The notes under the pieces: model-generated
Seen by the model: the letters and a program-made list of their open reading frames with translations, nothing else
Database searches by the model: none
Told to the model about the DNA's origin: nothing
NCBI GenBank assembly: GCA_035771165.1
Contig: JAWNZC010000088.1
Coordinates: forward strand, 1,098,501 to 1,162,500
DNA length: 64,000 nt
Direction: 5' to 3'
DNA from: Paragorgia papillata
Taxonomy: Eukaryota > Cnidaria > Anthozoa > Scleralcyonacea > Coralliidae
In this document: positions 1-13,900 of the stretch, piece after piece
How positions within the stretch are numbered: position 1 is the first letter of the stretch
How the letters are laid out: each line of letters begins with the position of its first letter
Translations under genes and position numbers: made by a program

Positions 1-2121
1 TGAGGAAATCTGAAATATACAGCATAACCGCCGTCAATCGTATTACTGACGCCGCGGCGCGATTTGTTTAAAGCTTGCCTGCGTCGTTCATGGGTTTATC
101 CCACTCTGGTGACTTATACTAGATTAAAGAGCATGAAATTCTGTATAACATATGTAAATTTTAAAAAATCGAATAGAATAGCGGCTGAGAAAATTGTACA
201 TTTTCTGAGGAAATCTGAAATATACAGCATAACCGCCGTCAGTCGTATTAATGACGCCGCGGCGCGATTTGTTTAAAGCTTGCCTGCGTCGTTCATGGGT
301 TTATACCACTCTGGTGACTTATACTAGATTAAAGAGCATCAAATTCTGTATAACATATGTAAATTTTAAAAAATCGTATAGAATAGCGGCTGAGAAAATT
401 GTACCTTTTCTGAGGAAATGTGAAATATACAACATAACCGCCGTCAGTCGTATTAATAACGCCGCGCCGCAATTTGTTTAAAGCTTGCCTGCGTCGTTCA
501 TGGGTCTATGCCACTCTGGGGACTTATACTAGATTAAAGAGCATGAAATTCTGTATAACATATGTAAATTTTATAAAATCGTATAGAATAGCGGCTGAGA
601 AAATTGTACCTTTTCTGAGGAAATCTGAAATATACAGCATAACCGCCGTCAGTCGTATTAATGACGCCGCGGCGCGATTTGTATAAAGCTTTCCTGCGTC
701 GTTCATGGGTTTATGGCACTCTGGTGACTTATACTAGATTAAAGAGCATGAAATTCTGTATAACATATGTAAATTTTAAAAAATCGTATAGAATAGCGGC
801 TGAGAAATTTGTAGCTTTTCTGAGGAAATCTGAAATATACAGCATAACCGCCGTCAGTCGTATTAATGATGCCGCGGCGCGATTTGTTTAAAGCTTGCCT
901 GCGTCGTTCATGGGTCTATGCCACTCTGTGGATATATACCAGATTAAAGAGCATGAAATTCTGTATAACATATGTAAATTTAAAAAAATCGTATAGAGTA
1001 GCGGCTGAGAAATTTGTAGCTTTTCTGAGGAAATGTGAAATATACAACATAACATCCGTCAGTCGTATTAACAACGCCGCGCCGCAATTTGTTTAAAGCT
1101 TGCCTGCGTCGTTCATGGGTCTATGCCACTCTGGGGACTTATACTAGATTAAAGAGCATGAAATTCTGTATGACATATGTAAATTTTATAAAATCGTATA
1201 GAATAGCGGCTGAGAAAATTGTACCTTTTCTGAGGAAATCTGAAATATACAGCATAACCGCCGTCAGTCGTATTAATGACGCCGCGGCGCGATTTGTTTA
1301 AAGCTTGCCTGCGTCGTTCATGGGTTTATGCCACTCTGGTGACTTATACTAGATTAAAGAGTATGAAATTCTGTATAACATATGTAAATTTTAAAAAATC
1401 GTATAGAATAGCGGCTGAGAAATTTGTAGCTTTTCTGAGGAAATCTGAAATATACAGCATAACCGCCGTCAGTCGTATTAATGATGCCGCGGCGCGATTT
1501 GTTTAAAGCTTGCCTGCGTCGTTCATGGGTCTATGCCACTCTGTGGACATATACCAGATTAAAGAGCATGAAATTCTGTATAACATATGTAAATTTAAAA
1601 AAATCGTATAGGGTAGCGGCTGAGAAATTTGTAGCTTTTCTGAGGAAATGTGAAATATACAACATAACATCCGTCAGTCGTATTAATAACGCCGCGCCGC
1701 AATTTGTTTAAAGCTTGCCTGCGTCGTTCATGGGTTTATGCCACTCTGGTGACTTATACTAGATTAAAAAGCATGAAATTCTGTATAACATATGTAAATT
1801 TAAAAAAATCGTATAGAATAGCGGCTGAGAAAATTCTACCTTTTCTGAGGAAATGTGAAATATACAACATAACCGCCGTCAGTCGTATTAATAACCCCGC
1901 GCCGCAATTTGTTTAAAGCTTGCCTGCGTTGTTCATGCGTCTATGCCACTCTGGTGACTTATACTAGATTAAAGAGCATGAAATTATGTATAACATATGT
2001 AAATTTAAAAAAATCGTATAGAATAGCGGCTGAGAAAATTGTACCTTTTCTGAGGAAATCTGAAATATACAGCATAACCGCCGTCAGTCGTATTAATGAC
2101 GCCGCGGCGCGATTTGTATAA
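1..2121. repeat. Higher-order satellite block, copy 1
   Basis: This ~2.1-kb block of about ten monomers recurs almost base for base at 8212-10334. The offset is 8211-8213; the drift comes from single-base insertions near 8924 and 9606. Its first ~600 bp also recur at about 6980-7650. The rare variant CAATCGTATTACTGACG marks block boundaries at about 38, 2699, 3518, 7013 and 8246. Confidence 0.88.
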
Positions 2122-5100
2122 AGCTTTCCTGCGTCGTTCATGGGTTTATGCCACTCTGGTGACTTATACTAGATTAAAGAGCATGAAATTCTGTATCACA
2201 TATGTAAATTAAAAAAAAATCGTATAGAATAGCTGCTGAGAAATTTGCACTTTTTCTGAGAAAATCTGAAATATACAACATAACATCCGTCAGTCGTATT
2301 AATAACGCCGCGCCGCAATTTGTTTAAAGCTTGACTGCGTCGTTCATGGATCTATGCCACTCTGTGGACATATACCAGATTAAAGAGCATGAAATTCTGT
2401 ATAACATATGTAAATTAAAAAAAATCGTATAGAGTAGCGGCTGAGAAATTTGTACCTTTTCTGAGGAAATGTGAAATATACAACATAACATCCGTCAGTC
2501 GTATTAATAACGCCGCGCCGCAATTTGTTTAAAGCTTGCCTGCGTCGTTCATGGTTTATGCCACTCTGGTGACTTATACTAGATTAAAAAGCATGAAATT
2601 CTGTATAACATATGTAAATTAAAAAAAATCGTATAGAATAGCGGCTGAGAAATTTGTACTTTTTCTGAGGAAATCTGAAATATACAGCATAACCGCCGTC
2701 AATCGTATTACTGACGCCGCGGCGCGATTTGTTTAAAGCTTGCCTGCGTCGTTCATGGGTTTATCCCACTCTGGTGACTTATACTAGATTAAAGAGCATG
2801 AAATTCTGTATAACATATGTAAATTTTAAAAAATCGAATAGAATAGCGGCTGAGAAAATTGTACCTTTTCTGAGGAAATCTGAAATATACAGCATAACCG
2901 CCGTCAGTCGTATTAATGACGCCGCGGCGCGATTTGTATAAAGCTTTCCTGCGTCGTTCATGGGTTTATGCCACTCTGGTGACTTATACTAGATTAAAGA
3001 GCATGAAATTCTGTATCACATATGTAAATTAAAAAAATCGTATAGAATAGCTGCTGAGAAATTTGCACTTTTTCTGAGAAAATCTGAAATATACAACATA
3101 ACATCCGTCAGTCGTATTAATAACGCCGCGCCGCAATTTGTTTAAAGCTTGACTGCGTCGTTCATGGATCTATGCCACTCTGTGGACATATACCAGATTA
3201 AAGAGCATGAAATTCTGTATAACATATGTAAATTAAAAAAAATCGTATAGAGTAGCGGCTGAGAAATTTGTACCTTTTCTGAGGAAATGTGAAATATACA
3301 ACATAACATCCGTCAGTCGTATTAATAACGCCGCGCCGCAATTTGTTTAAAGCTTGCCTGCGTCGTTCATGGGTTTATGCCACTCTGGTGACTTATACTA
3401 GATTAAAAAGCATGAAATTCTGTATAACATATGTAAATTAAAAAAAATCGTATAGAATAGCGGCTGAGAAATTTGTACTTTTTCTGAGGAAATCTGAAAT
3501 ATACAGCATAACCGCCGTCAATCGTATTACTGACGCCGCGGCGCGATTTGTTTAAAGCTTGCCTGCGTCGTTCATGGGTTTATCCCACTCTGGTGACTTA
3601 TACTAGATTAAAGAGCATGAAATTCTGTATAACATATGTAAATTTTAAAAAATCGAATAGAATAGCGGCTGAGAAAATTGTACCTTTTTCTGAGGAAATC
3701 TGAAATATACAGCATAACCGCCGTCAGTCGTATTAATGACGCCGCGGCGCGATTTGTATAAAGCTTTCCTGCGTCGTTCATGGGTTTATGCCACTCTGGT
3801 GACTTATACTAGATTAAAGAGCATGAAATTCTGTATCACATATGTAAATTAAAAAAAATCGTATAGAATAGCTGCTGAGAAATTTGCACTTTTTCTGAGA
3901 AAATCTGAAATATACAACATAACATCCGTCAGTCGTATTAATAACGCCGCGCCGCAATTTGTTTAAAGCTTGACTGCGTCGTTCATGGATCTATGCCACT
4001 CTGTGGACATATACCAGATTAAAGAGCATGAAATTCTGTATAACATATGTAAATTAAAAAAAATCGTATAGAGTAGCGGCTGATAAATTTTGTACCTTTT
4101 CTGAGGAAATCTGAAATATACAACATAACATCCGTCAGTCGTATTAATAACGCCGCGGCCGCAATTTGTTTAAAAGCTTGCCTGCGTCGTTCATGGGTGG
4201 TATGCCACTCTGGTGACTTATACTAGATTAAAGAGCATGAAATTCTGTATAACATATGTAAATTTAAAAAAAATCGTATAGAATAGCGGCTGAGAAATTT
4301 GTACCTTTTCTGAGGAAATGTGAAATATACAACATAACATCCGTCAGTCGTATTAATAACGCCGCGCCGCAATTTGTTTAAAGCTTGCCTGCGTCGTTCA
4401 TGGGTTTATGCCACTCTGGTGACTTATACTAGATTAAAAAGCATGAAATTCTGTATAACATATGTAAATTTTAAAAAATCGAATAGAATAGCGGCTGAGA
4501 AAATTGTACCTTTTCTGAGGAAATCTGAAATATACAGAATAACCGCCGTCAGTCGTATTAATGACGCCGCGGCGCGATTTGTTTAAAGCTTGCCTGCGTC
4601 GTTCATGGGTTTATGCCACTCTGGTGACTTATACTAGATTAAAGAGCATGAAATTCTGTATAACATATGTAAATTTAAAAAAATCGTATAGAATAGCGGC
4701 TGAGAAATTTGTACTTTTTCTGAGGAAATCTGAAATATACAACATAACATCCGTCAGTCGTATTAATAACGCCGCGCCGCAATTTGTTTAAAGCTTGACT
4801 GCGTCGTTCGTGGGTCTATGCCACTCTGTGGACATATACCAGATTAAAGAGCATGAAATTCTGTATAACATATGTAAATTTAAAAAAATCGTATAGAGTA
4901 GCGGCTGAGAAATTTGTACCTTTTCTGAGGAAATGTGAAATATACAACATAACATCCGTCAGTCGTATTAATAACGCCGCGCCGCAATTTGTTTAAAGCT
5001 TGCCTGCGTCGTTCATGGGTTTATGCCACTCTGGTGACTTATACTAGATTAAAAAGCATGAAATTCTGTATAACATATGTAAATTTAAAAAAATCGTATA

Positions 5101-8100
5101 GAATAGCGGCTGAGAAAATTGTACCTTTTCTGAGGAAATGTGAAATATACAACATAACCGCCGTCAGTCGTATTAATAACGCCGCGCCCCAATTTGTTTA
5201 AAGCTTGCCTGCGTCGTTCATGGGTCCATGCCACTCTGGGGACTTATACTAGATTAAAGAGCATGAAATTATGTATAACATAAGTAAATTAAAAAAAATC
5301 GTATAGAATAGCGGCTGAGAAAATTGTACCTTTTCTGAGGAATTCTGAAATATACAATATAACATCCGTCAGTCGTATTAATAACGCCGCGGCCGCAATT
5401 TGTTTAAAGCTTGCCTGCGTCGTTCATGGGTTTATGCCACTCTGGTGACTTATACTAGATTAAAAAGCATGAAATTCTGTATAACATATGTAAATTAAAA
5501 AAAATCGTATGGAATAGCGGCTGAGAAAATTGTACCTTTTCTGAGGAAATGTGAAATATACAACATAACCGCCGTCAGTCGTATTAATGACGCCGCGGCG
5601 CGATTTGTTTAAAGCTTGCCTGCGTCGTTCATGGGTTTATGCCACTCTGGTGACTTATACTAGATTAAAGAGCATGAAATTCTGTATCACATATGTAAAT
5701 TAAAAAAAATCATATAGAATAGCTGCTGAGAAATTTGCACTTTTTCTGAGAAAATCTGAAATATACAACATAACATCCGTCAGTCGTATTAATAACGCCG
5801 CGCCGCAATTTGTTTAAAGCTTGACTGCGTCGTTCATGGGTCTATGCCACTCTGTGGACATAAAGCAGATTAAAGAGCATGAAATTCTGTATAACATATG
5901 TAAATTAAAAAAAATCGTATAGAGTAGCGGCTGAGAAATTTGTACCTTTTCTGAGGAAATGTGAAATATACAACATAACATCCGTCAGTCGTATTAATAA
6001 CGCCGCGCCGCAATTTGTTTAAAGCTTGCCTGCGTCGTTCATGGGTTTATGCCACTCTGGTGACTTATACTAGATTAAAAAGCATGAAATTCTGTATAAC
6101 ATATGTAAATTAAAAAAAATCGTATAGAATAGCGGCTGAGAAATTTGTACTTTTTCTGAGGAAATCTGAAATATACAACATAACATCCGTCAGTCGTATT
6201 AATGACGCCGCGCCACAATTTGTTTAAAAGCTTGACTGCGTCGTTCGTGGGTCTATGCCACTCTGTGGACATATACCAGATTAAAGAGCATGAAATTCTG
6301 TATAACATATGTAAATTTTAAAAAATCGTATAGAATAGCGGCTGAGAAAATTGTACATTTTCTGAGGAAATCTGAAATATACAGCATAACCGCCGTCAGT
6401 CGTATTAATGACGCCGCGGCGCGATTTGTTTAAAGCTTGCCTGCGTCGTTCATGGGTTTATGCCACTCTGGTGACTTATACTAGATTAAAGAGCATGAAA
6501 TTCTGTATCACATATGTAAATTTAAAAAAAATCGTATAGAATAGCTGCTGAGAAATTTGCACTTTTTCTGAGAAAATCTGAAATATACAACATAACATCC
6601 GTCAGTCGTATTAATAACGCCGCGCCGCAATTTGTTTAAAGCTTGACTGCGTCGTTCATGGATCTATGCCACTCTGTGGACATATACCAGATTAAAGAGC
6701 ATGAAATTCTGTATAACATATGTAAATTTAAAAAAATCGTATAGAGTAGCGGCTGAGAAATTTGTACCTTTTCTGAGGAAATGTGAAATATACAACATAA
6801 CATCCGTCAGTCGTATTAATAACGCCGCGCCGCAATTTGTTTAAAGCTTGCCTGCGTCGTTCATGGGTTTATGCCACTCTGGTGACTTATACTAGATTAA
6901 AAAAGCATGAAATTCTGTATAACATATGTAAATTAAAAAAAATCGTATAGAATAGCGGCTGAGAAATTTGTACTTTTTCTGAGGAAATCTGAAATATACA
7001 GCATAACCGCCGTCAATCGTATTACTGACGCCGCGGCGCGATTTGTTTAAAGCTTGCCTGCGTCGTTCATGGGTTTATCCCACTCTGGTGACTTATACTA
7101 GATTAAAGAGCATGAAATTCTGTATAACATATGTAAATTTTAAAAAATCGAATAGAATAGCGGCTGAGAAAATTGTACATTTTCTGAGGAAATCTGAAAT
7201 ATACAGCATAACCGCCGTCAGTCGTATTAATGACGCCGCGGCGCGATTTGTTTAAAGCTTGCCTGCGTCGTTCATGGGTTTATACCACTCTGGTGACTTA
7301 TACTAGATTAAAGAGCATCAAATTCTGTATAACATATGTAAATTTTAAAAAATCGTATAGAATAGCGGCTGAGAAAATTGTACCTTTTCTGAGGAAATGT
7401 GAAATATACAACATAACCGCCGTCAGTCGTATTAATAACGCCGCGCCGCAATTTGTTTAAAGCTTGCCTGCGTCGTTCATGGGTCTATGCCACTCTGGGG
7501 ACTTATACTAGATTAAAGAGCATGAAATTCTGTATAACATATGTAAATTTTATAAAATCGTATAGAATAGCGGCTGAGAAAATTGTACCTTTTCTGAGGA
7601 AATCTGAAATATACAGCATAACCGCCGTCAGTCGTATTAATGACGCCGCGGCGCGCGATTTGTTTAAAGCTTGCCTGCGTCGTTCATGGGTTTATCCCAC
7701 TCTGGTGACTTATACTAGATTAAAGAGCATGAAATTCTGTATCACATATGTAAATTAAAAAAAATCGTATAGAATAGCTGCTGAGAAATTTGCACTTTTT
7801 CTGAGAAAATCTGAAATATACAACATAACATCCGTCAGTCGTATTAATAACGCCGCGCCGCAATTTGTTTAAAGCTTGACTGCGTCGTTCATGGATCTAT
7901 GCCACTCTGTGGACATATACCAGATTAAAGAGCATGAAATTCTGTATAACATATGTAAATTTAAAAAAATCGTATAGAGTAGCGGCTGAGAAATTTGTAC
8001 CTTTTCTGAGGAAATGTGAAATATACAACATAACATCCGTCAGTCGTATTAATAACGCCGCGCCGCAATTTGTTTAAAGCTTGCCTGCGTCGTTCATGGG

Positions 8101-8211
8101 TTTATGCCACTCTGGTGACTTATACTAGATTAAAAAGCATGAAATTCTGTATAACATATGTAAATTAAAAAAAATCGTATAGAATAGCGGCTGAGAAATT
8201 TGTACTTTTTC

Positions 8212-10334
8212 TGAGGAAATCTGAAATATACAGCATAACCGCCGTCAATCGTATTACTGACGCCGCGGCGCGATTTGTTTAAAGCTTGCCTGCGTCGTTC
8301 ATGGGTTTATCCCACTCTGGTGACTTATACTAGATTAAAGAGCATGAAATTCTGTATAACATATGTAAATTTTAAAAAATCGAATAGAATAGCGGCTGAG
8401 AAAATTGTACATTTTCTGAGGAAATCTGAAATATACAGCATAACCGCCGTCAGTCGTATTAATGACGCCGCGGCGCGATTTGTTTAAAGCTTGCCTGCGT
8501 CGTTCATGGGTTTATACCACTCTGGTGACTTATACTAGATTAAAGAGCATCAAATTCTGTATAACATATGTAAATTTTAAAAAATCGTATAGAATAGCGG
8601 CTGAGAAAATTGTACCTTTTCTGAGGAAATGTGAAATATACAACATAACCGCCGTCAGTCGTATTAATAACGCCGCGCCGCAATTTGTTTAAAGCTTGCC
8701 TGCGTCGTTCATGGGTCTATGCCACTCTGGGGACTTATACTAGATTAAAGAGCATGAAATTCTGTATAACATATGTAAATTTTATAAAATCGTATAGAAT
8801 AGCGGCTGAGAAAATTGTACCTTTTCTGAGGAAATCTGAAATATACAGCATAACCGCCGTCAGTCGTATTAATGACGCCGCGGCGCGATTTGTATAAAGC
8901 TTTCCTGCGTCGTTCATGGGTTTTATGGCACTCTGGTGACTTATACTAGATTAAAGAGCATGAAATTCTGTATAACATATGTAAATTTTAAAAAATCGTA
9001 TAGAATAGCGGCTGAGAAATTTGTAGCTTTTCTGAGGAAATCTGAAATATACAGCATAACCGCCGTCAGTCGTATTAATGATGCCGCGGCGCGATTTGTT
9101 TAAAGCTTGCCTGCGTCGTTCATGGGTCTATGCCACTCTGTGGATATATACCAGATTAAAGAGCATGAAATTCTGTATAACATATGTAAATTTAAAAAAA
9201 TCGTATAGAGTAGCGCCTGAGAAATTTGTAGCTTTTCTGAGGAAATGTGAAATATACAACATAACATCCGTCAGTCGTATTAATAACGCCGCGCCGCAAT
9301 TTGTTTAAAGCTTGCCTGCGTCGTTCATGGGTCTATGCCACTCTGGGGACTTATACTAGATTAAAGAGCATGAAATTCTGTATGACATATGTAAATTTTA
9401 TAAAATCGTATAGAATAGCGGCTGAGAAAATTGTACCTTTTCTGAGGAAATCTGAAATATACAGCATAACCGCCGTCAGTCGTATTAATGACGCCGCGGC
9501 GCGATTTGTTTAAAGCTTGCCTGCGTCGTTCATGGGTTTATGCCACTCTGGTGACTTATACTAGATTAAAGAGTATGAAATTCTGTATAACATATGTAAA
9601 TTTTAAAAAAATCGTATAGAATAGCGGCTGAGAAATTTGTAGCTTTTCTGAGGAAATCTGAAATATACAGCATAACCGCCGTCAGTCGTATTAATGATGC
9701 CGCGGCGCGATTTGTTTAAAGCTTGCCTGCGTCGTTCATGGGTCTATGCCACTCTGTGGACATATACCAGATTAAAGAGCATGAAATTCTGTATAACATA
9801 TGTAAATTTAAAAAAATCGTATAGGGTAGCGGCTGAGAAATTTGTAGCTTTTCTGAGGAAATGTGAAATATACAACATAACATCCGTCAGTCGTATTAAT
9901 AACGCCGCGCCGCAATTTGTTTAAAGCTTGCCTGCGTCGTTCATGGGTTTATGCCACTCTGGTGACTTATACTAGATTAAAAAGCATGAAATTCTGTATA
10001 ACATATGTAAATTTAAAAAAATCGTATAGAATAGCGGCTGAGAAAATTCTACCTTTTCTGAGGAAATGTGAAATATACAACATAACCGCCGTCAGTCGTA
10101 TTAATAACCCCGCGCCGCAATTTGTTTAAAGCTTGCCTGCGTTGTTCATGCGTCTATGCCACTCTGGTGACTTATACTAGATTAAAGAGCATGAAATTAT
10201 GTATAACATATGTAAATTTAAAAAAATCGTATAGAATAGCGGCTGAGAAAATTGTACCTTTTCTGAGGAAATCTGAAATATACAGCATAACCGCCGTCAG
10301 TCGTATTAATGGCGCCGCGGCGCGATTTGTTTAA
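8212..10334. repeat. Higher-order satellite block, copy 2
   Basis: Near-identical duplicate of 1-2121, differing by a handful of substitutions and two single-base insertions. Identity between the copies is far higher than between neighbouring monomers, which points to recent segmental duplication or unequal exchange inside the array. The match ends near 10334, where the first block continues with a different monomer. Confidence 0.88.
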
Positions 10335-10773
10335 AGCTTGCCTGCGTCGTTCATGGGTTTATGCCACTCTGGTGACTTATACAGGTTAAAGAGCATGAAA
10401 TTCTGTATAAAATATGTAAATTTTAAAAAATCGTATAGAATAGCGGCTGAGAAATTTGTACTTTTTCTGAGGAAATCTGAAATATACAACATAACATCCG
10501 TCAGTCGTATTAATAACGCCGCGCCGCAATTTGTTTAAAGCTTGACTGCGTCGTTCATGGGTCTATGCCACTCTGTGGACATATACCAGATTAAAGAGCA
10601 TGAAATTCTGTATAACATATGTAAATTTTAAAAAATCGTATAGAGTAGCGGCTGAGAAATTTGTACCTTTTCTGAGGAAATGTGAAATATACAACATAAC
10701 ATCCGTCAGTCGTATTAATAACGCCGCGCCGCAATTTGTTTAAAGCTTGCCTACGTCGTTCATGGGTTTATGC

Positions 10774-10897
10774 CAGCCTAGAAATAGGCTTTTCCGTGCG
10801 CAAACCGCTGGAAGCCACTGTGGGCGCTGGCCGCCAAATTAAATTCGCTTCGTGACGTCACGGAAGCTGATGCGCTGGAAAAGCCTAGTAGATTTCC
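10774..10897. repeat. T1 left terminus with subterminal inverted motif
   Basis: The tip CAGCCTAGA...TAGGCTTTTCC (from 10774) is followed about 80 bp later by GGAAAAGCCTAGTAGATTTCC (10878-10897). The terminus can therefore fold on itself through CTAGGCTTTTCC/GGAAAAGCCTAG. The inner motif GCCTAGTAGATTTCC (10883-10897) is matched perfectly, in inverted orientation, at 24145-24159 near the right end. Confidence 0.8.
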
Positions 10898-10906
10898 AAA
10901 TCCAAG

Positions 10907-13900
10907 ATGGCGGATTATGATGAGTGTAATGTTTCGGTCAGTGAGTATCAGGTCAGTGAGCAGTATACACTTTTTCCGTGTCCGCATCCTGATTGCGTTG
11001 AATCCCCAAGGTGGTATAAGAGGCTTGAACAACATTACTCTTGTGCTCATGAGGGAGAGGAATGTAGTACAGTAGATGCTAAAAAAGAACGCTGGAGGAG
11101 ACGAGGTGAAAGAATGCGACAAAAAGTCATTCTCTCCAATGGTGATGTGGTGAGTAAATTATTACTAATATTGATGAAATCATGCAAATATGTTTATTGA
11201 GATTCTATCATATTTTTTTGTCTAAGTAGCAGCTTTTCCTATATATGCTCATAATCATAAAACACAACTCGTATTTAGCTTGGAATTTAATACTTGGGCA
11301 ATGTTTCTTTCTATTAAACAGCACTGTTATTTATTTATGATTGAAAGAATGCAATTTATATGCAAGTTATCATAGCTAGCCGATAGTTTGAAAAAGTATA
11401 AAACAAAACATACACCGAAAATAAACATCTTGTAAAACCCAAGATGTGAGTCAAAAACAAGAGAGGATGTTGAAATGGTTATAAAGATCATCTTTCATAA
11501 TTTTCTATGAACAATTTGAGCCGTTAACTTGTAAAAATCATCCATCTGTTGTAGAATACCATTCCTGGTTTTTTACATATTCTGATTTGTGCTTTATATG
11601 TTTACTAGGGAAAGGTTTTTTGATCAAACAATATAATAATACAACTGTGAGATAGTTATTGATACAGTAAATAGTTTGAGTCAAAAATTTTCGATTTGGA
11701 GTAAAATTGCATTCTGTTTGTCATCAGTGTATGGTATAACTTACTGTATAACTCAGAAGGTGTTGTACAGTAGCTTAACAAAATTAGAAAAAATACAAAC
11801 ATTAGGCATTTTTCATTATTTTTGCTGCTCTAATTCAGTTGCAATATACACTATAATTTTAATCACAACCATGTTATCAGACACTATTTTTGTGAACTTT
11901 GTTGATTTACTAAATTTCCTCTATTAAGCCCCTAAGTCAGAACATGGTGTTTTTTACTATCTACTTTACCTCTAACAGAAAATCGGTTACAGATGGCTTT
12001 GGCTTTCAGTTTCTCTTACTCTGAATTGGAAAATTAAATAAGCCTCCTCTTCATGGGCTGAAATTAATCAGTGATGGATTTACCGGGGGGTGCAGGGGTG
12101 TGTGCACCCCCTGGCCTTGGCCAAAGACTAGGTATTAGGTATCATAGATATGATTCATAGATATATGATTCATATATTAGCTATCATATGATTCATAGGT
12201 GTTAATAGGTATAAAACAAAATTTTTCTGGTGGGCTTCACTCCCTACCCCCCAGCCCCACCACCAGCTCGGCCCCTGGACCCTGCTGGGGGCTGTGTCCC
12301 CAGACCCTTGCTGTAGCTCCCTCAGCGACACTCCACCCTGCCTCGGTCGCACCCCACACCTGATCTCACTTCGCTCGCTCAGCACCCCCGCTACCAGATC
12401 AAGCTGGATCCATCACTGAAATTAATAAGCCCCAAGGTGCTTAACAGAGAAAATATGGTAAATGGAATGATCAACATTTCTGATAAAAAACACCATGGAT
12501 GAAAAAACTTCTAATTTTGGTCCTTCAGACCCTTCATACTCAGCAAATCTCATACATTTTATTTTTTATTAAAGACTGGTGGTGAAATATATCATGTGAA
12601 ATATTGTGGACAGGATATTGAAATCAAAGACACTCAATCTGAAAGTGCTGCTTTAAAAGCTGCATGTGTCTTGCTGGAGCAAGGGCAGTTGAACAAGTTA
12701 TCTGAACAACCATACAAACAAATAATTGTGAAAGGAGCCCATAGGACAGTGGTGTATGAGATTTGGAAAGAATTCAATGAGCAACAGAAAAAAGAGTTTC
12801 CTCAAATTCAAATGAAGAGAACAACTGTCAACATGAGCTGGTTTGATAACAATACTGGATTTAACGATACTGTTACTTGTATAAGCATGGATGTCCCCGT
12901 ACCTGATGAAATAGATCCTGATGTAGACAGTGTTATTGATCAATTTTCATCGGTATCCCTTACCTCTGAATCTCAGGTAGTCGCCACCGAAATAGCTTTG
13001 AAACAGCTGCCAACACCTGTAACGCAAGCAGAACAGCTGTTCCCACTAATGAAAGCAGTCTTTGGATATTCATCATTCCAGTTGAAACAACAAGAAGCTA
13101 TCAACTCTTGCCTAAACAAAAATAATACATTTGTTGTTATGCTTACTGGAGGAGGGAAGTCTATGGTTTATCTTTTACTAGCCCTGGCACAACCTGGTTT
13201 AACAGTTATTATTTCACCACTAAGGTCGCTAATTGAAGATCAAATTTCTAGATGTGTTTCTGTTGGTATCAATTCAGCATTTATCTTGGGTGAAATGACT
13301 GATTCAGAAAGACAGAAAGTATATTCTGGGCTTAAGCAACCACATTGTCCATTTAAAGTGTTGTATACCACACCTGAAACAATTACAACTGACCAAGTGT
13401 TGCATGATATTGTACTCTCTTTGTATTCTGTTGGAGCCATTCAGCAGTTCGTAATTGATGAGGCTCATTGTGTTAGCCAATGGGGTCATGACTTCAGACC
13501 TTCATACAGTCATCTTAAATTGCTTCGCATTTACTACCCCAAAACACCAGTTTTAATGCTAACTGCGACAGCAACAGTCGGAGTTATCAGTGAGGTGGTA
13601 GATGTTCTTGGATTAACTGATGTAGTGGTCATTACATCTGATTTCGATAGACCTAACCTGTCATATTCAGTACAGAACAAATCAAGCAGCACAATAGCTG
13701 AGATTGTTAATACAGTTAAACCATTAACATGTTCACTTGTGTATTGTTCCACTCGCTTTGATTGTGAAGAACTTTCTGCAAAATTGGAGTCACATGGAGT
13801 TCTGTCCAAGGCGTACCATGGTGCAATGTCTAAGCAGTTACGTTCTTCTATTCAGAGTCAGTGGATGACTGGTCATCTACAATTATTATGTTGCACAAGT

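Larger units (their letters stand above)
1..10775. repeat. Satellite array, ~205-bp monomer
   Basis: About 52 head-to-tail monomers of ~205 bp. Each carries a HindIII site (AAGCTT) in the stretch TTTAAAGCTTGCCTGCGTCG, an AT-rich core around TAACATATGTAAATT, and a short GC-rich stretch (ACGCCGCGGCGCG or ACGCCGCGCCGC). At least two monomer classes exist: 'CCGCCGTCAGTCGTATTAATGACG' type and 'CATCCGTCAGTCGTATTAATAACG' type. The short 60-76-residue reading frames repeated in every monomer are an accident of composition: 205 is not a multiple of three and the frame shifts between monomers. The array starts before the window and is cut at 10775 by element T1. No function is visible; a centromeric or heterochromatic role is possible but not shown. 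Confidence 0.97.

Noticed and set aside
64..10538. Dozens of 60-76-residue reading frames in the satellite (MFKACLRRSWVY... and variants)
   Set aside because: They repeat with each ~205-bp monomer, which is not a multiple of three, overlap one another and have no domain. They are by-products of the repeat.
1..10775. CRISPR-like array
   Set aside because: Monomers are contiguous ~205-bp tandem units with no short repeat/unique spacer pattern, and the DNA is eukaryotic.
10778..11122. 114-residue - strand frame over the T1 left end
   Set aside because: Antisense to exon 1 of the helicase and runs into the terminus. The zinc-finger frame on + fits the splice model better.
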